From Atlanticothrix silvestris CENA357 (GTDB taxonomy: Bacteria > Cyanobacteriota > Cyanobacteriia > Cyanobacteriales > Nostocaceae), in NCBI RefSeq assembly GCF_016056295.1, contig NZ_JAECZB010000001.1, positions 117,421 to 181,420 on the forward strand: a stretch of 64,000 nt of DNA, written 5' to 3'. The stretch's first letter is position 1. Every line of letters begins with the position of its first letter. This document shows positions 1 to 9,621 of the stretch, piece after piece. Made by a program: the position numbers and the translations under genes. Below the pieces are notes generated by a model, which was not told the DNA's origin, ran no database searches, and worked only from the letters and a program-made list of their open reading frames with translations.

Positions 1-76
1 TCTCTTTTTCAGATTAATCGCGTCTCTTTTTCAGATTAATCGCGTCTCTTTTTCAGATTAATCGCGTCTCTTTTTC
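1..76. repeat. 22-bp tandem repeat, about 3.5 copies
   Basis: Identical 22-bp units occupy 1-22, 23-44 and 45-66, followed by a partial unit at 67-76. Each unit begins TCTCTTTTTCAG and ends ATCGCG. The array may continue beyond the left edge of the window. It lies about 60 bp upstream of the Uma2-family gene. No coding function is visible. Confidence 0.95.
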
Positions 77-137
77 AAAGATGTCTTGCTTCTGCCTTTC
101 TTCGGTAAAATATTAGCAACTTAGTTCCACAAACATA

Positions 138-941
138 ATGGTTCTAGCCGCAACCCAGCACCAAGCCCCTGTCGTCACTTGGGAAAAACTCCCAGACGAT
201 TTTATTCTGCCTGACGACCCAGTGGAAAACATTCAACAGCTTTCCCTTGCAGCAGCCTTAACAGATGCTTTAGGTACAGCAAATCGTATTCAACCACAGA
301 TGCTTATAGCATCTAATTTTGGTCTTGTCGCTAATATTAATCAAAAAATCGTAGTCAAAGCACCAGATTGGTTGTATGTACCAAGTGTGTTGCCTATAAG
401 TGGGAGGGTAATTCGTCGCAGCTATACACCTAATACAGAAGGCGAAAACGTAGCTGTAGTGATGGAATTTCTTTCAGACACTGATAATTCAGAATACTCG
501 ATTCGTCCTACCTTTCCTTACGGTAAACTCTATTTTTACGAACGAATATTGCAAGTTCCTAACTATGTGATTTTTAATCCTTATGAAGTCACTTTAGAAG
601 TACGTCGTTTAGAAAATGGTCAATATTTTTTGCAAGAACCATCAGCATCAGGACGCTTTTGGATTCCTGAGTTGGAATTATTTTTGGGAATTTGGCAGGG
701 AACTCGTTTAGGTTTAAATATTTATTGGTTGCGCTGGTGGGATGAAGCAGGTAATTTGTTGTTGTGGAGTTCCGAACAAGCTGAACAAGAACACCAACGA
801 GCTGAACAAGAACGCCAACGAGCTGAACAAGAACGCCAACGAGCTGATGATGCGATCGCCCAACTAGAAATAGAACGTCAACGTCAAGCAATACTGGCTG
901 CAAAGTTACGGGAATTAGGTATCGATCCTGACGTTGAGTAA
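138..941 (+). CDS. Uma2-family (DUF820) putative endonuclease with C-terminal coiled coil
   Basis: A 267-residue protein of the Uma2/DUF820 family, a PD-(D/E)xK nuclease-fold group greatly expanded in cyanobacteria; the role of most members is unknown. Visible features are PDWLYVPS at about residues 75-82, an acidic strand VVMEFLSD near 106-113, and the FNPYEVTLEV plus WIPELELFLGIWQG signatures. After residue 210 there is a charged heptad repeat (AEQERQR, three near-identical copies) predicted to form a coiled coil. This tail is common in cyanobacterial Uma2 proteins. The tail is encoded by a 21-bp tandem repeat at 780-842. The gene stands alone, with a different gene family downstream. Family assignment is firm, nuclease activity is inferred. 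Confidence 0.85.
   Translation: MVLAATQHQAPVVTWEKLPDDFILPDDPVENIQQLSLAAALTDALGTANRIQPQMLIASNFGLVANINQKIVVKAPDWLYVPSVLPISGRVIRRSYTPNTEGENVAVVMEFLSDTDNSEYSIRPTFPYGKLYFYERILQVPNYVIFNPYEVTLEVRRLENGQYFLQEPSASGRFWIPELELFLGIWQGTRLGLNIYWLRWWDEAGNLLLWSSEQAEQEHQRAEQERQRAEQERQRADDAIAQLEIERQRQAILAAKLRELGIDPDVE
780..842 (+). repeat. 21-bp in-frame tandem repeat in the Uma2 gene
   Basis: Three copies of GCTGAACAAGAACGCCAACG(A) lie at 780-800, 801-821 and 822-842; the first has one substitution (ACACC for ACGCC). Each copy encodes one heptad (AEQERQR), so copy-number change would lengthen or shorten the coiled-coil tail by exactly one heptad without breaking the frame. Confidence 0.9.
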
Positions 942-1048
942 TGCGATCATATTTTTTTCAAACCCTAAAAATATTTTATTTTCAATTGCAATTGCTGATT
1001 CCTATTTAAAATAAAATCATAAATTTAAAAAAATTTTAGGGCAAAATC

Positions 1049-2479
1049 ATGTCTCAGCTTGTAGAGCGACAACAAGCGATCGCTAACGGCAGCCATGCCC
1101 TAGTGATTGGTAGCAGTATGGCTGGGTTGTTAGCAGCCAGAATTTTAGTAGATCATTTTGACAATGTAACTGTGGTTGAGCGCGATCGCCTCCCACAGCA
1201 GCCTGAGTCACGCCACGGAACTCCCCAAGCTAATCACGTTCATATACTGCTTGCTCAGGGTGAGCGAATTTTAGAGCAGATGTTTCCAGGTTTAGAGGCG
1301 GAATTAACAACAGCAGGTGCGCCCAGTCTCAACATGGCCGCAGACTTTGCTTTTCTTGGTGTGTGGGGTTGGTTTCCTCGTTTTCATTCAAACTTATCTA
1401 TCCGCGCTTGTAGTCGATTATTACTAGAGTGGGCGGTGCGTCGTCGTTTAACCGCATACAGCAACTTACAATTTTTACCAGAAACTCAGGCAATTGGTCT
1501 GTTGACTGACAATAGTAACTCTCAAGTCAAGGCAGTAAAGCTACGCTCTGGTGATGTTTCTCAAGAAAACGAATTAAATGCTGACTTAGTTATAGATGCT
1601 AGCGGGCGCAACTCCTCATTACCAAAGTGGCTGGAGACATTAGGCTACCCATCCCCCTCTGAAACAGTCGTTAATTCTTTTTTGGGCTACAGTACCCGCT
1701 GGTATGAACGTCCAGAAAATTTTCAGGCAGATTGGAAAGGTCTACTGGTAGCATACAAACCACCCCATGATAAACGTGGAGCAGTCATTTATCCAGTCGA
1801 AGGCGATCGCTGGGCGGTAACTTTATCGGGTATCGGTCGAGATTATCCACCCACTGATGAAGCTGACTTTCTGGAATTTGCCCGTAGTTTACGCACTCCA
1901 ATTGTTTATGAAGCCATCAAAGATGCCAAACCTCTATCTCCTGTCTACGCCTATCGCCGTACAGAAAATTGCTGGCATCATTACGAGAAGCTATCGAGGA
2001 TGCCAGAGGGTTTAGTGGCAATGGGTGATGCAGTTTGTGCTTTCAATCCCTTTTATGGTCAGGGTATGACTACGGCTGCACTCGGCGCTTCAACTCTTGA
2101 TCAATGCTTAAAAGAGCAATTTCGATCTTCTCCAAACAACCTCACAGGCTTAACTCGAAACTTCCAGAAGCAACTAGCTCACATTTTAGAAACTCCCTGG
2201 ATGATGGCAACTAGTGAAGACTTCCGCTGGAAAACCACTGAGGGAGCGCAACCAGATAGCATGACTCGGCTGATGCAGCGATATGGAGATCAAGTAGCGT
2301 TACTAGCAGTCAATCATACCGATGTGTACCAGACATATATAGAAGTGATACACATGATTAAACCTCCCACAGCGTTTTTTGCACCTAGTATTTTGGCACG
2401 CGTCTTAGGACAAGTAATTAAACCGCATCCAGAGAAAGCCTTACTTATTCCAGAGTTAGCTGTCCCAAAACTTTCATAG
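1049..2479 (+). CDS. FAD-dependent oxidoreductase, monooxygenase/epoxidase-like
   Basis: A 476-residue flavoprotein of the p-hydroxybenzoate hydroxylase/epoxidase superfamily. The N-terminal Rossmann motif is VIGSSMAGLLAARIL (about residues 19-33), a variant GxGxxG in which the second glycine is serine. It is followed by VVERD, whose acidic residue would bind the FAD ribose. The second FAD signature GLVAMGDAVCAFNPFYGQGMT lies near residues 321-341 and includes the GD motif. Substrate is unknown; similar cyanobacterial proteins are annotated simply as FAD-dependent oxidoreductases. The gene is preceded by an AT-rich leader and has no obvious operon partner. Confidence 0.8.
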   Translation: MSQLVERQQAIANGSHALVIGSSMAGLLAARILVDHFDNVTVVERDRLPQQPESRHGTPQANHVHILLAQGERILEQMFPGLEAELTTAGAPSLNMAADFAFLGVWGWFPRFHSNLSIRACSRLLLEWAVRRRLTAYSNLQFLPETQAIGLLTDNSNSQVKAVKLRSGDVSQENELNADLVIDASGRNSSLPKWLETLGYPSPSETVVNSFLGYSTRWYERPENFQADWKGLLVAYKPPHDKRGAVIYPVEGDRWAVTLSGIGRDYPPTDEADFLEFARSLRTPIVYEAIKDAKPLSPVYAYRRTENCWHHYEKLSRMPEGLVAMGDAVCAFNPFYGQGMTTAALGASTLDQCLKEQFRSSPNNLTGLTRNFQKQLAHILETPWMMATSEDFRWKTTEGAQPDSMTRLMQRYGDQVALLAVNHTDVYQTYIEVIHMIKPPTAFFAPSILARVLGQVIKPHPEKALLIPELAVPKLS

Positions 2480-2698
2480 TCAATTTTTTGGCTTCTAACC
2501 TGATTTGAACTTATAGCTTTACTTATTTAAGCTTATGTTCATAATTTTTACCATGCTTCTTAGTTTACTTACTTCTTTTTTTGTGTGCCAGTTCTGGGTG
2601 CAGAATGTGGGTTCTATGCCTATTAAATAAGCGAACTCCTAAAGCACATATTAGTGAAGCAAACCCACTGATAAAACAGTGAATTGGGTTTTTCAGTA

Positions 2699-3037
2699 CT
2701 ACGAAACAAAACGAAAAATCAATGGATAGCGATACGGTACATTAGGTTGATTCAGAACATTAATTATCGCAACAATTGGCATGATAATACTGACTACCCA
2801 CAACCCAATCAATAACACAATTCCAATCCCGACAACAGTCAGTAAACCAAAGATAATCCCATAAATGTAGAGATTAATGTGAAAATTGAGGGATTCTTTG
2901 GCATTTTCTTTAACAACGGGGTCGTTGTTGATTAATAAAATTGCTATAGGTATCCCAATAGAGATGATCGTAGAGCTAAAAAATATTGCTCCGTGAGATA
3001 GGGCAGATAAAAGCTTGCGTTGTGGAAAGTTTTCCAT
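2699..3037 (-). CDS. DUF4870 small membrane protein
   Basis: A 112-residue hydrophobic protein with the DUF4870 layout: a short N-terminus (LSALSHGAIFFSS), a first membrane segment (about residues 18-37), the conserved polar stretch VKENAKESLNFHINLYIYG near 41-59, then two further membrane segments and a C-terminal YRYPLIFRF signature. The start at 3037 is supported by an AAGGAGGG ribosome-binding site just upstream (complement of 3050-3058). The family has no agreed function and resembles Tic20-like small channels only in general shape. It is convergent with the upstream oxidoreductase gene. Confidence 0.8.
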   Translation of the reverse strand: MENFPQRKLLSALSHGAIFFSSTIISIGIPIAILLINNDPVVKENAKESLNFHINLYIYGIIFGLLTVVGIGIVLLIGLWVVSIIMPIVAIINVLNQPNVPYRYPLIFRFVS

Positions 3038-3099
3038 AGCACAATACCCTCCTTATCAAGACGTTGTGCATTGCATCCGGTGATCATCGCCTTTAGATT

Positions 3100-4680
3100 C
3101 TATGATCTCAACTCGGTATTGCCATCATTCTGCCAGAAGATATTAACACCCCATCCTAAAGCACTCAATCCTAATAATATAGGTGTCAACCAATCACCCC
3201 ACCGCACATACAAAGTCTGCGTTTGCCGTCGGTAAATAATTTCGGCGTGAGTTTCATAAGTATTATATCCAGATATCCACAAGGTCTTGCCGTGAGGATT
3301 TACAAAAGCTGAATATCCTGTGTTAGTTGCTCGCGCTGTCCATCTATCGGTTTCTATTGCCCGCATAATATCCTGTGCGTGGTGTTGCAAGGGCATGGCG
3401 GCACTGTAATGGGCATCATTAGAAGAACTGAGGATAAATTGCCCGCCATTTGCTGCTTGACGGCGAAATACATCAGGAAATGCCGATTCATAACAAATAC
3501 CAACGATCGCCCGCCCAAATGGCGTATCAAAAATCTGATTTGGTAAACCTGGTACTTGGTGTTCATCCAGAGGTGATAAACGCTGAACTATACCACCCAA
3601 AATGTTTTCAAAGGGAATATATTCACCCAAAGGTACTAGTTTGGCTTTATCATAACGACTGGTAATTTCACCGTTACCCGTAACGTTAAATAAGCTATTG
3701 GTATAGCTGCGTCCCCGTTCTCCAAAAGCCCCAATCCATACGACTACACCTTTTTGCTGCACTGCTGAGGCTAAAGAAGTTCTCATCAAGTCGCGCTGGA
3801 AAAAAGGTAAGGCTCCTTCTGGGGTGAGAACTGCATTTACACCTTGATCTACTAAAGTTAAATAGCCATTGGTGTAACCTGTAAGGGCACGACGCAAACC
3901 TTCTGGTAAGAGTTTAATTTTATTAGGGATATTACCTTGAATAATTCCTACTTTTAAGGCGGCTGCTGGTGGTTGGGCAATGGGGCGACTATATAAAAGT
4001 AAGCCGATGAGATGGCAAGTGATGAATATGCCACTGGCGATCGCTAAGTATTTATTTCTATACTGACGATTAATCCAGGCTTCGGCAATTAAGCCATTAA
4101 TAGCTGCGATCGCGGCTGTCACAGTATTAGGGCCAGAAATTTGACCGAGGTGTAAAATTACAAGATTATGCGGCGACTGGGTGTAAGCCAAAGAACTCCA
4201 CCACAAAGGGCCAGCACTCCAAAGACTTTCTAAACCGCACCAAACTGCTGTACCAATTAAAACACGTAACCACGGTTGTTGCTGGGCAACACGAGCCATA
4301 ACAGTCGCCCAAACAGCAACGAATATCCCTCCCCACAGGCTAACGAATGCCCAACAAAAGAGAGTAATTGCCAAACTCGGCCACCAAGGAACGCCCAACC
4401 AATTCATGGGATGAATGCCAGTAATCCAGGATAGAGCGACACCGTGATAGCCAATACCCCAAGCTAAGGCAATTAAAAATGAAGACTTTTCTCCAGAATT
4501 TTTAATCTTTAATTTTTCATTTTTAATTATGAGAATCCAAAGGGGGGCTAAGGCAATCCAAGCTAAAAACCATGCGCCAACTGGGGCGACAGTCAGCCCC
4601 ATTACAACCCCACTTAAGAACGATAAAGTGTAAAGGCTAAAGGCTGAAAACCGCTTTTTGCCGGATATTTCATATTTCAT
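3100..4680 (-). CDS. lnt: Apolipoprotein N-acyltransferase
   Basis: Lnt transfers a third acyl chain to the N-terminal cysteine of lipoproteins in the cytoplasmic membrane. The 526-residue protein has the expected layout: about six N-terminal membrane segments, a periplasmic carbon-nitrogen hydrolase domain (about residues 240-500), and one C-terminal membrane helix. The catalytic triad is visible as the Glu of VLTPEGALPFF, the Lys of YDKAKLVPLGEYIPFE and the Cys of VGICYESAFP. A lysine-rich insert (residues about 53-65) between two membrane segments is encoded by AT-rich near-repetitive DNA and looks like a low-complexity expansion. The start follows AAGGGTGAAGG. Confidence 0.92.
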   Translation of the reverse strand: MKYEISGKKRFSAFSLYTLSFLSGVVMGLTVAPVGAWFLAWIALAPLWILIIKNEKLKIKNSGEKSSFLIALAWGIGYHGVALSWITGIHPMNWLGVPWWPSLAITLFCWAFVSLWGGIFVAVWATVMARVAQQQPWLRVLIGTAVWCGLESLWSAGPLWWSSLAYTQSPHNLVILHLGQISGPNTVTAAIAAINGLIAEAWINRQYRNKYLAIASGIFITCHLIGLLLYSRPIAQPPAAALKVGIIQGNIPNKIKLLPEGLRRALTGYTNGYLTLVDQGVNAVLTPEGALPFFQRDLMRTSLASAVQQKGVVVWIGAFGERGRSYTNSLFNVTGNGEITSRYDKAKLVPLGEYIPFENILGGIVQRLSPLDEHQVPGLPNQIFDTPFGRAIVGICYESAFPDVFRRQAANGGQFILSSSNDAHYSAAMPLQHHAQDIMRAIETDRWTARATNTGYSAFVNPHGKTLWISGYNTYETHAEIIYRRQTQTLYVRWGDWLTPILLGLSALGWGVNIFWQNDGNTELRS

Positions 4681-4714
4681 CCTTCACCCTTGATCCTTTT
4701 ATTAACGTTGTGCG

Positions 4715-4885
4715 TGTCAGTGGTCAATTGTCAGTTGTTAGGTTATTTTTTGTCATCTGGTCTAATACCCAATCCCTTTATGGGTGGTTTTCACAAATCT
4801 TCATTGAAAAGTTACTTCTCTTGAGTAAAACCCAAGACCGTACTTTTTGCTTTGCCACTGACTACTGACCACTGACTACTAATAA
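4715..4885. repeat. Short tandem heptamer repeat tracts between lnt and gyrA
   Basis: The spacer between gyrA and lnt holds two tracts built from the CAGT/ACTG heptamers seen elsewhere in this window: one near 4718-4740 (CAGTGGTCAATTGTCAGTTG) and one near 4855-4880 (CCACTGACTACTGACCACTG). The two are in inverted orientation and could pair to form a long imperfect stem. Confidence 0.6.
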
Positions 4886-4915
4886 AACTACATCCCCCAA
4901 GTGGGGTGAAGTTTT

Positions 4916-7522
4916 TTATTCTGCTTCTTCTGTTTCTGCTTCTGCTTCGCTAGCAGCATCAGGAGGAACTATGGCCACGCCTGTAATTGCGTCATCTTCG
5001 TCGAGACGTTGCACTCTTACCCCAGTTGCCGATCGCGACTGTATAGAAATTGCATTCACTGCTTGACGAATGATAATACCGCGATTTGTCACCATCATGA
5101 TCTCGTCGTCGCTGTTGACAATACCTAGGGTGGCTAATTTGTCTTTGGTTTTACGGTTTTTAAATTTGGTGGCCATTAAGCCTTGACCGGCACGATTTTG
5201 CAATCGGAACTGAGCAACTGGGACTCGTTTGCCATATCCTCCCGTTGTGATTACTAGCACCCAAGGGCCTACACTAGCGTTACTTGGTAATTCTGTAACT
5301 TCCTCATTAATTTCGACAATTTCGACCTCTTCAGTTTCGATCTCTTCGATTTCAACTTCATCTGTATTCAGCGTGTCCAAAATGGCTGCTGGAAGAATAT
5401 CCATCCCCACTAATTCATCACCCTTTTTGAGTTTCATGGATTTCACCCCACGAGTAGCTCTACCTAAAGGACGTAGTTGTTCATGGGTACATCTAAAGTG
5501 GATAGCCATACCTAGACGGGAACCAACAATCACGCTGTCCTCGACTTTGGCACGTCGTACCCAGCGTAGTTGGTCGCCTTCTTCTAAGGAGATCGCAATC
5601 AAACCATTCGCTCTAATATGACTAAAGGCTGCTATAGCGGTTTTTTTAATATTGCCGCCTTTGGTGAGCATGACCAAATATTCATCGTTGGTAAACTCGG
5701 CAACTGGGACAATTGAGGTGATTTTTTCTTCTCTAGGAATGGGTAGCATTTGCACAATGGGTGTACCACGACTGGTACGGGAACCCAGGGGAATTTGATA
5801 GGCTTTGAGGCAGTAGACTACACCGCGATCGCTAAAGAATAAAACGCTGTCATGATCGCAGCAAGTCAAGAAATGTTCAACGTTGTCATTGTCTTTGACC
5901 TTAGCTGCGGCTTTGCCTCTAGTCGCACGGCTTTGAGCCTCAAAGGTATTAACTGGCATCCGTTTGATGTAACCTTGCTCTGTCAGGAGAATGATTGCCT
6001 TTTCATTAGCAATCAAATCACGCTCATCTATTTCTCCTTCGGCGTGGGTGATGATTGTACGTCTGGGTGTAGCAAAGCTCGTTTTGATTTGGGCGATTTC
6101 GGTTTCGATAATTTCCAGCACCCGTTCTCGCCGTGCCAAAATATCACGCAAATCAGCGATTTGCGTTTGTAAATCCTCATGTTCTTGGCGAATTTTGTCT
6201 GCTTCTAGGGCAGTTAAGCGCCGTAGTTGCATTTGCAAAATCGCATCGGCTTGCACTTCCGAAAGCCCGTAATTTGTGATCAACTCCCCTTTAGCTGTCG
6301 GGGCATCAGGTGCATGGCGAATTAAGTTAATAATCGTATCTAAATGGGAGAGAGCAATTAATAACCCTTGCAGGAGATGGTCGCGTTCTTCAGCTTTTCG
6401 CAGTTCGTAGCGAGTACGTCTGGCAATAGATTCGATGCGAAAGTCGAGGAATACTTCTAAGAATTGCTTGAGGGTGAGGATTTGCGGTTCACCATTCACC
6501 AACGCCAGCATGTTTGCCCCAAAATTGGCTTGCAGTGGTGTTTGTTTGTAAAGGTTGTTTAGCACTACACGGGGATAGGCATCGCGCTTGAGTTCGATGA
6601 CGATTCTCATGCCGTCGCGATCGCTTTCATCCCGAATATCTGCAATTCCATCAATTCGCTTGTCATTTACCAACTCGGCGATTTTTTCAATTAGCGCTGC
6701 TTTGTTGGTTTGATAAGGCAATTCAGTAATAATAATTGCTTCTCTTTCTGGCCGTCCCCGCTGTTCAATAGTTTCAATATTAGCAACACCGCGCATGGTA
6801 ATCGAACCGCGCCCGGTAGTATAAGCTTCTCTAATCGATGCTGTCCCTAGAATCTGCGCCCCAGTCGGGAAATCTGGCCCTTGGATATACTCCATTAAAT
6901 CCAAGTCAGTGATTTCTGGATTATGAATTAGTGCTACTAAGCCATCAATCAATTCACCTAAGTTATGGGGAGGGATATTAGTTGCCATCCCCACAGCAAT
7001 CCCCGAAGATCCATTCAGCAGCAGTTGGGGAATACGTGAGGGCAGGACTGTGGGTTCTTGCTGCGAACCGTCGAAGTTATCAGCAAAGTCTACGGTTTCT
7101 GATTCAATGTCTTGTAGTAAGGCGGCACTGGTTAAAGCTTGCAACCGACATTCTGTGTATCGCATTGCCGCTGGCGGATCGTTGTCTACCGAACCGAAGT
7201 TACCATGCCCATTAATTAGGGGCGATCGCATCGAAAAATCCTGCGCCATCCGCACCAAGGCATCATACACTGCCGTATCGCCGTGGGGGTGATATTTACC
7301 CAGCACTTCCCCGACCACACGGGCGCATTTCCGAAAAGGTCGATCTGCGCTTAAACCCAACTCGTGCATGGCGTAGAGGATGCGACGATGCACAGGTTTT
7401 AGACCATCCCTGGCATCTGGCAGCGCCCGACCCACTATCACACTCATGGCATATTCGAGATAAGATCGGGACATTTCGTTCCGCAGATCTGTTGGGATAA
7501 TCCTCTCCTGTGAGAATGTCAT
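4916..7522 (-). CDS. gyrA: DNA gyrase (type IIA topoisomerase) subunit A
   Basis: The DNA-breaking and rejoining subunit of gyrase, 868 residues. The active-site tyrosine is Y122 in [10 protein letters not shown], the same number as in E. coli. The quinolone-determining region reads [10 protein letters not shown], with Thr at position 83 where E. coli has Ser, and Asp at 87. The C-terminal domain shows five to six beta-pinwheel blades. The first carries QSRATRG, a weak form of the GyrA box (QRRGGKG). Cyanobacteria often carry a second GyrA/ParC-like gene, so a topoisomerase IV-like role cannot be fully excluded. An acidic Glu/Val/Ile-rich insert (about residues 717-747) interrupts the pinwheel. 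It is followed on the + strand by a long repeat-containing gap. Confidence 0.9.
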   Translation of the reverse strand: MTFSQERIIPTDLRNEMSRSYLEYAMSVIVGRALPDARDGLKPVHRRILYAMHELGLSADRPFRKCARVVGEVLGKYHPHGDTAVYDALVRMAQDFSMRSPLINGHGNFGSVDNDPPAAMRYTECRLQALTSAALLQDIESETVDFADNFDGSQQEPTVLPSRIPQLLLNGSSGIAVGMATNIPPHNLGELIDGLVALIHNPEITDLDLMEYIQGPDFPTGAQILGTASIREAYTTGRGSITMRGVANIETIEQRGRPEREAIIITELPYQTNKAALIEKIAELVNDKRIDGIADIRDESDRDGMRIVIELKRDAYPRVVLNNLYKQTPLQANFGANMLALVNGEPQILTLKQFLEVFLDFRIESIARRTRYELRKAEERDHLLQGLLIALSHLDTIINLIRHAPDAPTAKGELITNYGLSEVQADAILQMQLRRLTALEADKIRQEHEDLQTQIADLRDILARRERVLEIIETEIAQIKTSFATPRRTIITHAEGEIDERDLIANEKAIILLTEQGYIKRMPVNTFEAQSRATRGKAAAKVKDNDNVEHFLTCCDHDSVLFFSDRGVVYCLKAYQIPLGSRTSRGTPIVQMLPIPREEKITSIVPVAEFTNDEYLVMLTKGGNIKKTAIAAFSHIRANGLIAISLEEGDQLRWVRRAKVEDSVIVGSRLGMAIHFRCTHEQLRPLGRATRGVKSMKLKKGDELVGMDILPAAILDTLNTDEVEIEEIETEEVEIVEINEEVTELPSNASVGPWVLVITTGGYGKRVPVAQFRLQNRAGQGLMATKFKNRKTKDKLATLGIVNSDDEIMMVTNRGIIIRQAVNAISIQSRSATGVRVQRLDEDDAITGVAIVPPDAASEAEAETEEAE

Positions 7523-8381
7523 AACCTAAAAAACTCCAAAAAACGTAGATTGTAGCCCTTACAGTTGGCAAAGCGCAAAATTATTCCAAATTCCCCTTGA
7601 ATAATTGCTATAATTTGATACAATTCTAACATAATAAATGTCTTTTTTTGCTTGGCTAGTTAACTTAGGCATACTGCCGAAAATCTTGAGAAGAAACAGT
7701 TAATAATTATAATTTTCTTTACAGTAAAATATTTAAATAAAAACATCAAAAAAAGATATTAATTTAAATATGAAAGTTGAAATTTTATCATCTACAAAAA
7801 ATATTTTTATAACTTTAAAATTGTTATTCTATGTAGAAATAAAAGGTTATTTATAAAGTAAAAATAAAATTTCTGTAGAGTGTATTATGGCGCATATTTC
7901 GGTATGATTGGTCACAAAAAGGTGAATTTAAGCGTCTACAGCACCGACCCATAATTAAGATACGTTAGGCTAGAGCTTTAACACAACGGCAGTTTTCTCA
8001 AGTCGGGAAACCCTTGACGCTCAATGACTCGCTACCGCTGCGAAGATCGCCAGTCGCTCATGGGGAACCCCCGCAACGGACTGGCTCCCCTACTTAAGAT
8101 TTACTTTATAAACCTCTAATTATTGTAAATAAATAAGCAACAATGTTTACATATGTGTTGCTAAAATTGAATCATCTAGTTTGCATAATCCACTTTAAGT
8201 TCTTCGTGGTGTGTTTTCTAATATGAAAAAAGTTATTATTTTCTCGGAGATATTTAATAAACTCTAACAATGGTTGAGTGCTATTTTAAAAGAGAGAGTA
8301 ATAGTGATATAAGTCGTAAGATAGTGTTAATCTTTTTAGATAATCCTTTAAGCTTGAGTTATGAATTGGAGAAAGTCTTTG
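7523..8381. other. Long AT-rich intergenic region with a dispersed hairpin repeat
   Basis: About 860 bp between the start of gyrA and the small gene at 8382. No open frame looks like a gene. Positions 7620-7870 are very AT-rich and would hold the gyrA promoter. A GC-rich dispersed repeat occupies about 8015-8090 and is listed separately. The rest shows nothing recognisable. Confidence 0.7.
8015..8090. repeat. Dispersed hairpin repeat, copy 1
   Basis: The unit runs TGACGCTC...ACTCGCTACCGCTGCGAAGATC and then the hairpin core 8049-8085, with ends GCCAGT and ACTGGC. It shares its whole layout with copy 3 at 41969-42046. The core is 37 bp here against 41 bp in copies 3 and 4. Confidence 0.8.
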
Positions 8382-8600
8382 ATGAATCAGGAAACAGTTC
8401 CTAATCAAGCAGAAAAAACAAATCCAGAAAGTGATGCTTCACAATTAAGCCCAGAGGTACTTGACACAATCAAACATCCTCCCAAAACGGATGATGTTAT
8501 CCGGCAACAATCGCCAGCAGAACGTAAAAATAACCCGGCTTTAGTACCAGAAATGCTAGATGAACCAAACAATGAAATGATTGATGTTACGAAAGAGTAG
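8382..8600 (+). CDS. Small hydrophilic protein of unknown function
   Basis: A 72-residue polar, proline- and asparagine-rich protein with no membrane segment and no signal peptide. I do not recognise the family. The start at 8382 is preferred over the in-frame ATG at 8361, because a GGAGA ribosome-binding site (8368-8372) lies nine bases before it. The composition (many E, N, P, Q and few hydrophobics) suggests a largely disordered protein. It has no close neighbour on the same strand; the next gene is the XRE regulator 370 bp downstream. Confidence 0.55.
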   Translation: MNQETVPNQAEKTNPESDASQLSPEVLDTIKHPPKTDDVIRQQSPAERKNNPALVPEMLDEPNNEMIDVTKE

Positions 8601-8968
8601 GGGCGCAAGTTTTTAAACCAAAGCAATAATAGCCACTAAGCATTATTCACTGCGTCAAAAGTATACAAAAAGCAGTACAATCATTAATGAAAATTGATCA
8701 TCTGCTAAAGCTTCGCCTAGATAGTTTGTTCTCTAAAAATTAATTTTTGATAATTTGGTGGATTATGAATGTTGCCTAATCCACCGAATAAAAAACCTTT
8801 GCTTTTCTAAAATTTGTACTCAATATTACAGAAATATACAAGCTTTGTTTGCCACAGAAGGTGGCGATCGCTTATAAAAGAATATAGTTAATAAATTTTT
8901 CTGCGATTGATATTAATATCAATTGATTTAATAAATTAATTTTATACTTTTCAAGGGGAGCATGGAAT
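8601..8968. other. Intergenic region with one stem-loop
   Basis: No gene seen. A stem-loop occupies 8753-8789: arms GGTGGATTA (8757-8765) and TAATCCACC (8777-8785) pair perfectly and extend by four more pairs. It could end the transcript of the small gene at 8382, but no strong T-run follows on the + strand. The remainder is AT-rich and includes one GCGATCGC site at about 8864. Confidence 0.6.
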
Positions 8969-9253
8969 ATGGATATGCAAGTCCTGAGAGAGCGTGCTGG
9001 GCTTAGCCGTGCAGAGGTTGCCTTCAGACTTGCAATCAGTGAAACCAGTGTTCGCAACTGGGAAGCGGGACGTACTGAACCCACAATGACACCAAAAAAA
9101 TATTTAGATGCTTTGCGTCTGTTTAAATGTACACCTGAAGAACTGGCAGCCGCAAGCGAAAAATCAATTAATCAACGCCATAAACGCAAACCTGGAAGAC
9201 CCAAACGCTTTCCAGATGACCAAGTAACTCAGTTAAGCTCGTCCCCAGGCTGA
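8969..9253 (+). CDS. XRE-type helix-turn-helix regulator with AT-hook-like tail
   Basis: A 94-residue DNA-binding protein. Residues about 4-55 form a Cro/C1-type helix-turn-helix: LRERAGLSRAEVAFRLAISETSVRNWEAGRTEPT, with the recognition helix around SETSVRNWEAGR. The C-terminal part ends in HKRKPGRPKRF, which contains the GRP core and flanking basic residues of an AT-hook, so the protein may contact both grooves. The start is supported by AGGGGAG at 8954-8960, eight bases upstream. Targets are unknown. It is followed after 368 bp by pdhB, with no sign of co-transcription. Confidence 0.8.
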   Translation: MDMQVLRERAGLSRAEVAFRLAISETSVRNWEAGRTEPTMTPKKYLDALRLFKCTPEELAAASEKSINQRHKRKPGRPKRFPDDQVTQLSSSPG

Positions 9254-9621
9254 AGCATAGGGATTTTGTGGATGGGGTGTTGGTTATTTATTCTGTGATA
9301 TCACTGTTATGATTTACCAATCTTGCGTTGACTTGGCTAGATCTTAAGCTGCTCTTAAATTGGTAGTTATCTCTATTGAATAAAGTAGTTGTGCAGTTAT
9401 TGGCGATTTAAGAAAAGTTTTGGCTCCAGATAGCATATCAAAGATAGAAAAACCATCCAGAAACAGTAAAAAGCTGATGAACTTTTAGTTATCAGCTATT
9501 CTGAGTCTGTAACTAAAGTAGTAAATCTCTAACTAGTGCGATCGCTCACGGTATTTGCCACTGCGGCGCGATAAGATTCTAAAACAATAGTCGTACTCAA
9601 ATAGTCGTACTAAAGGTCTAA
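9254..9621. other. Intergenic region upstream of pdhB
   Basis: No gene seen. Just before pdhB there is an 11-bp direct repeat ATAGTCGTACT (about 9588-9598 and 9602-9612), close to where a promoter or operator would be expected. It may be a regulator site, but nothing else supports this. Confidence 0.5.
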
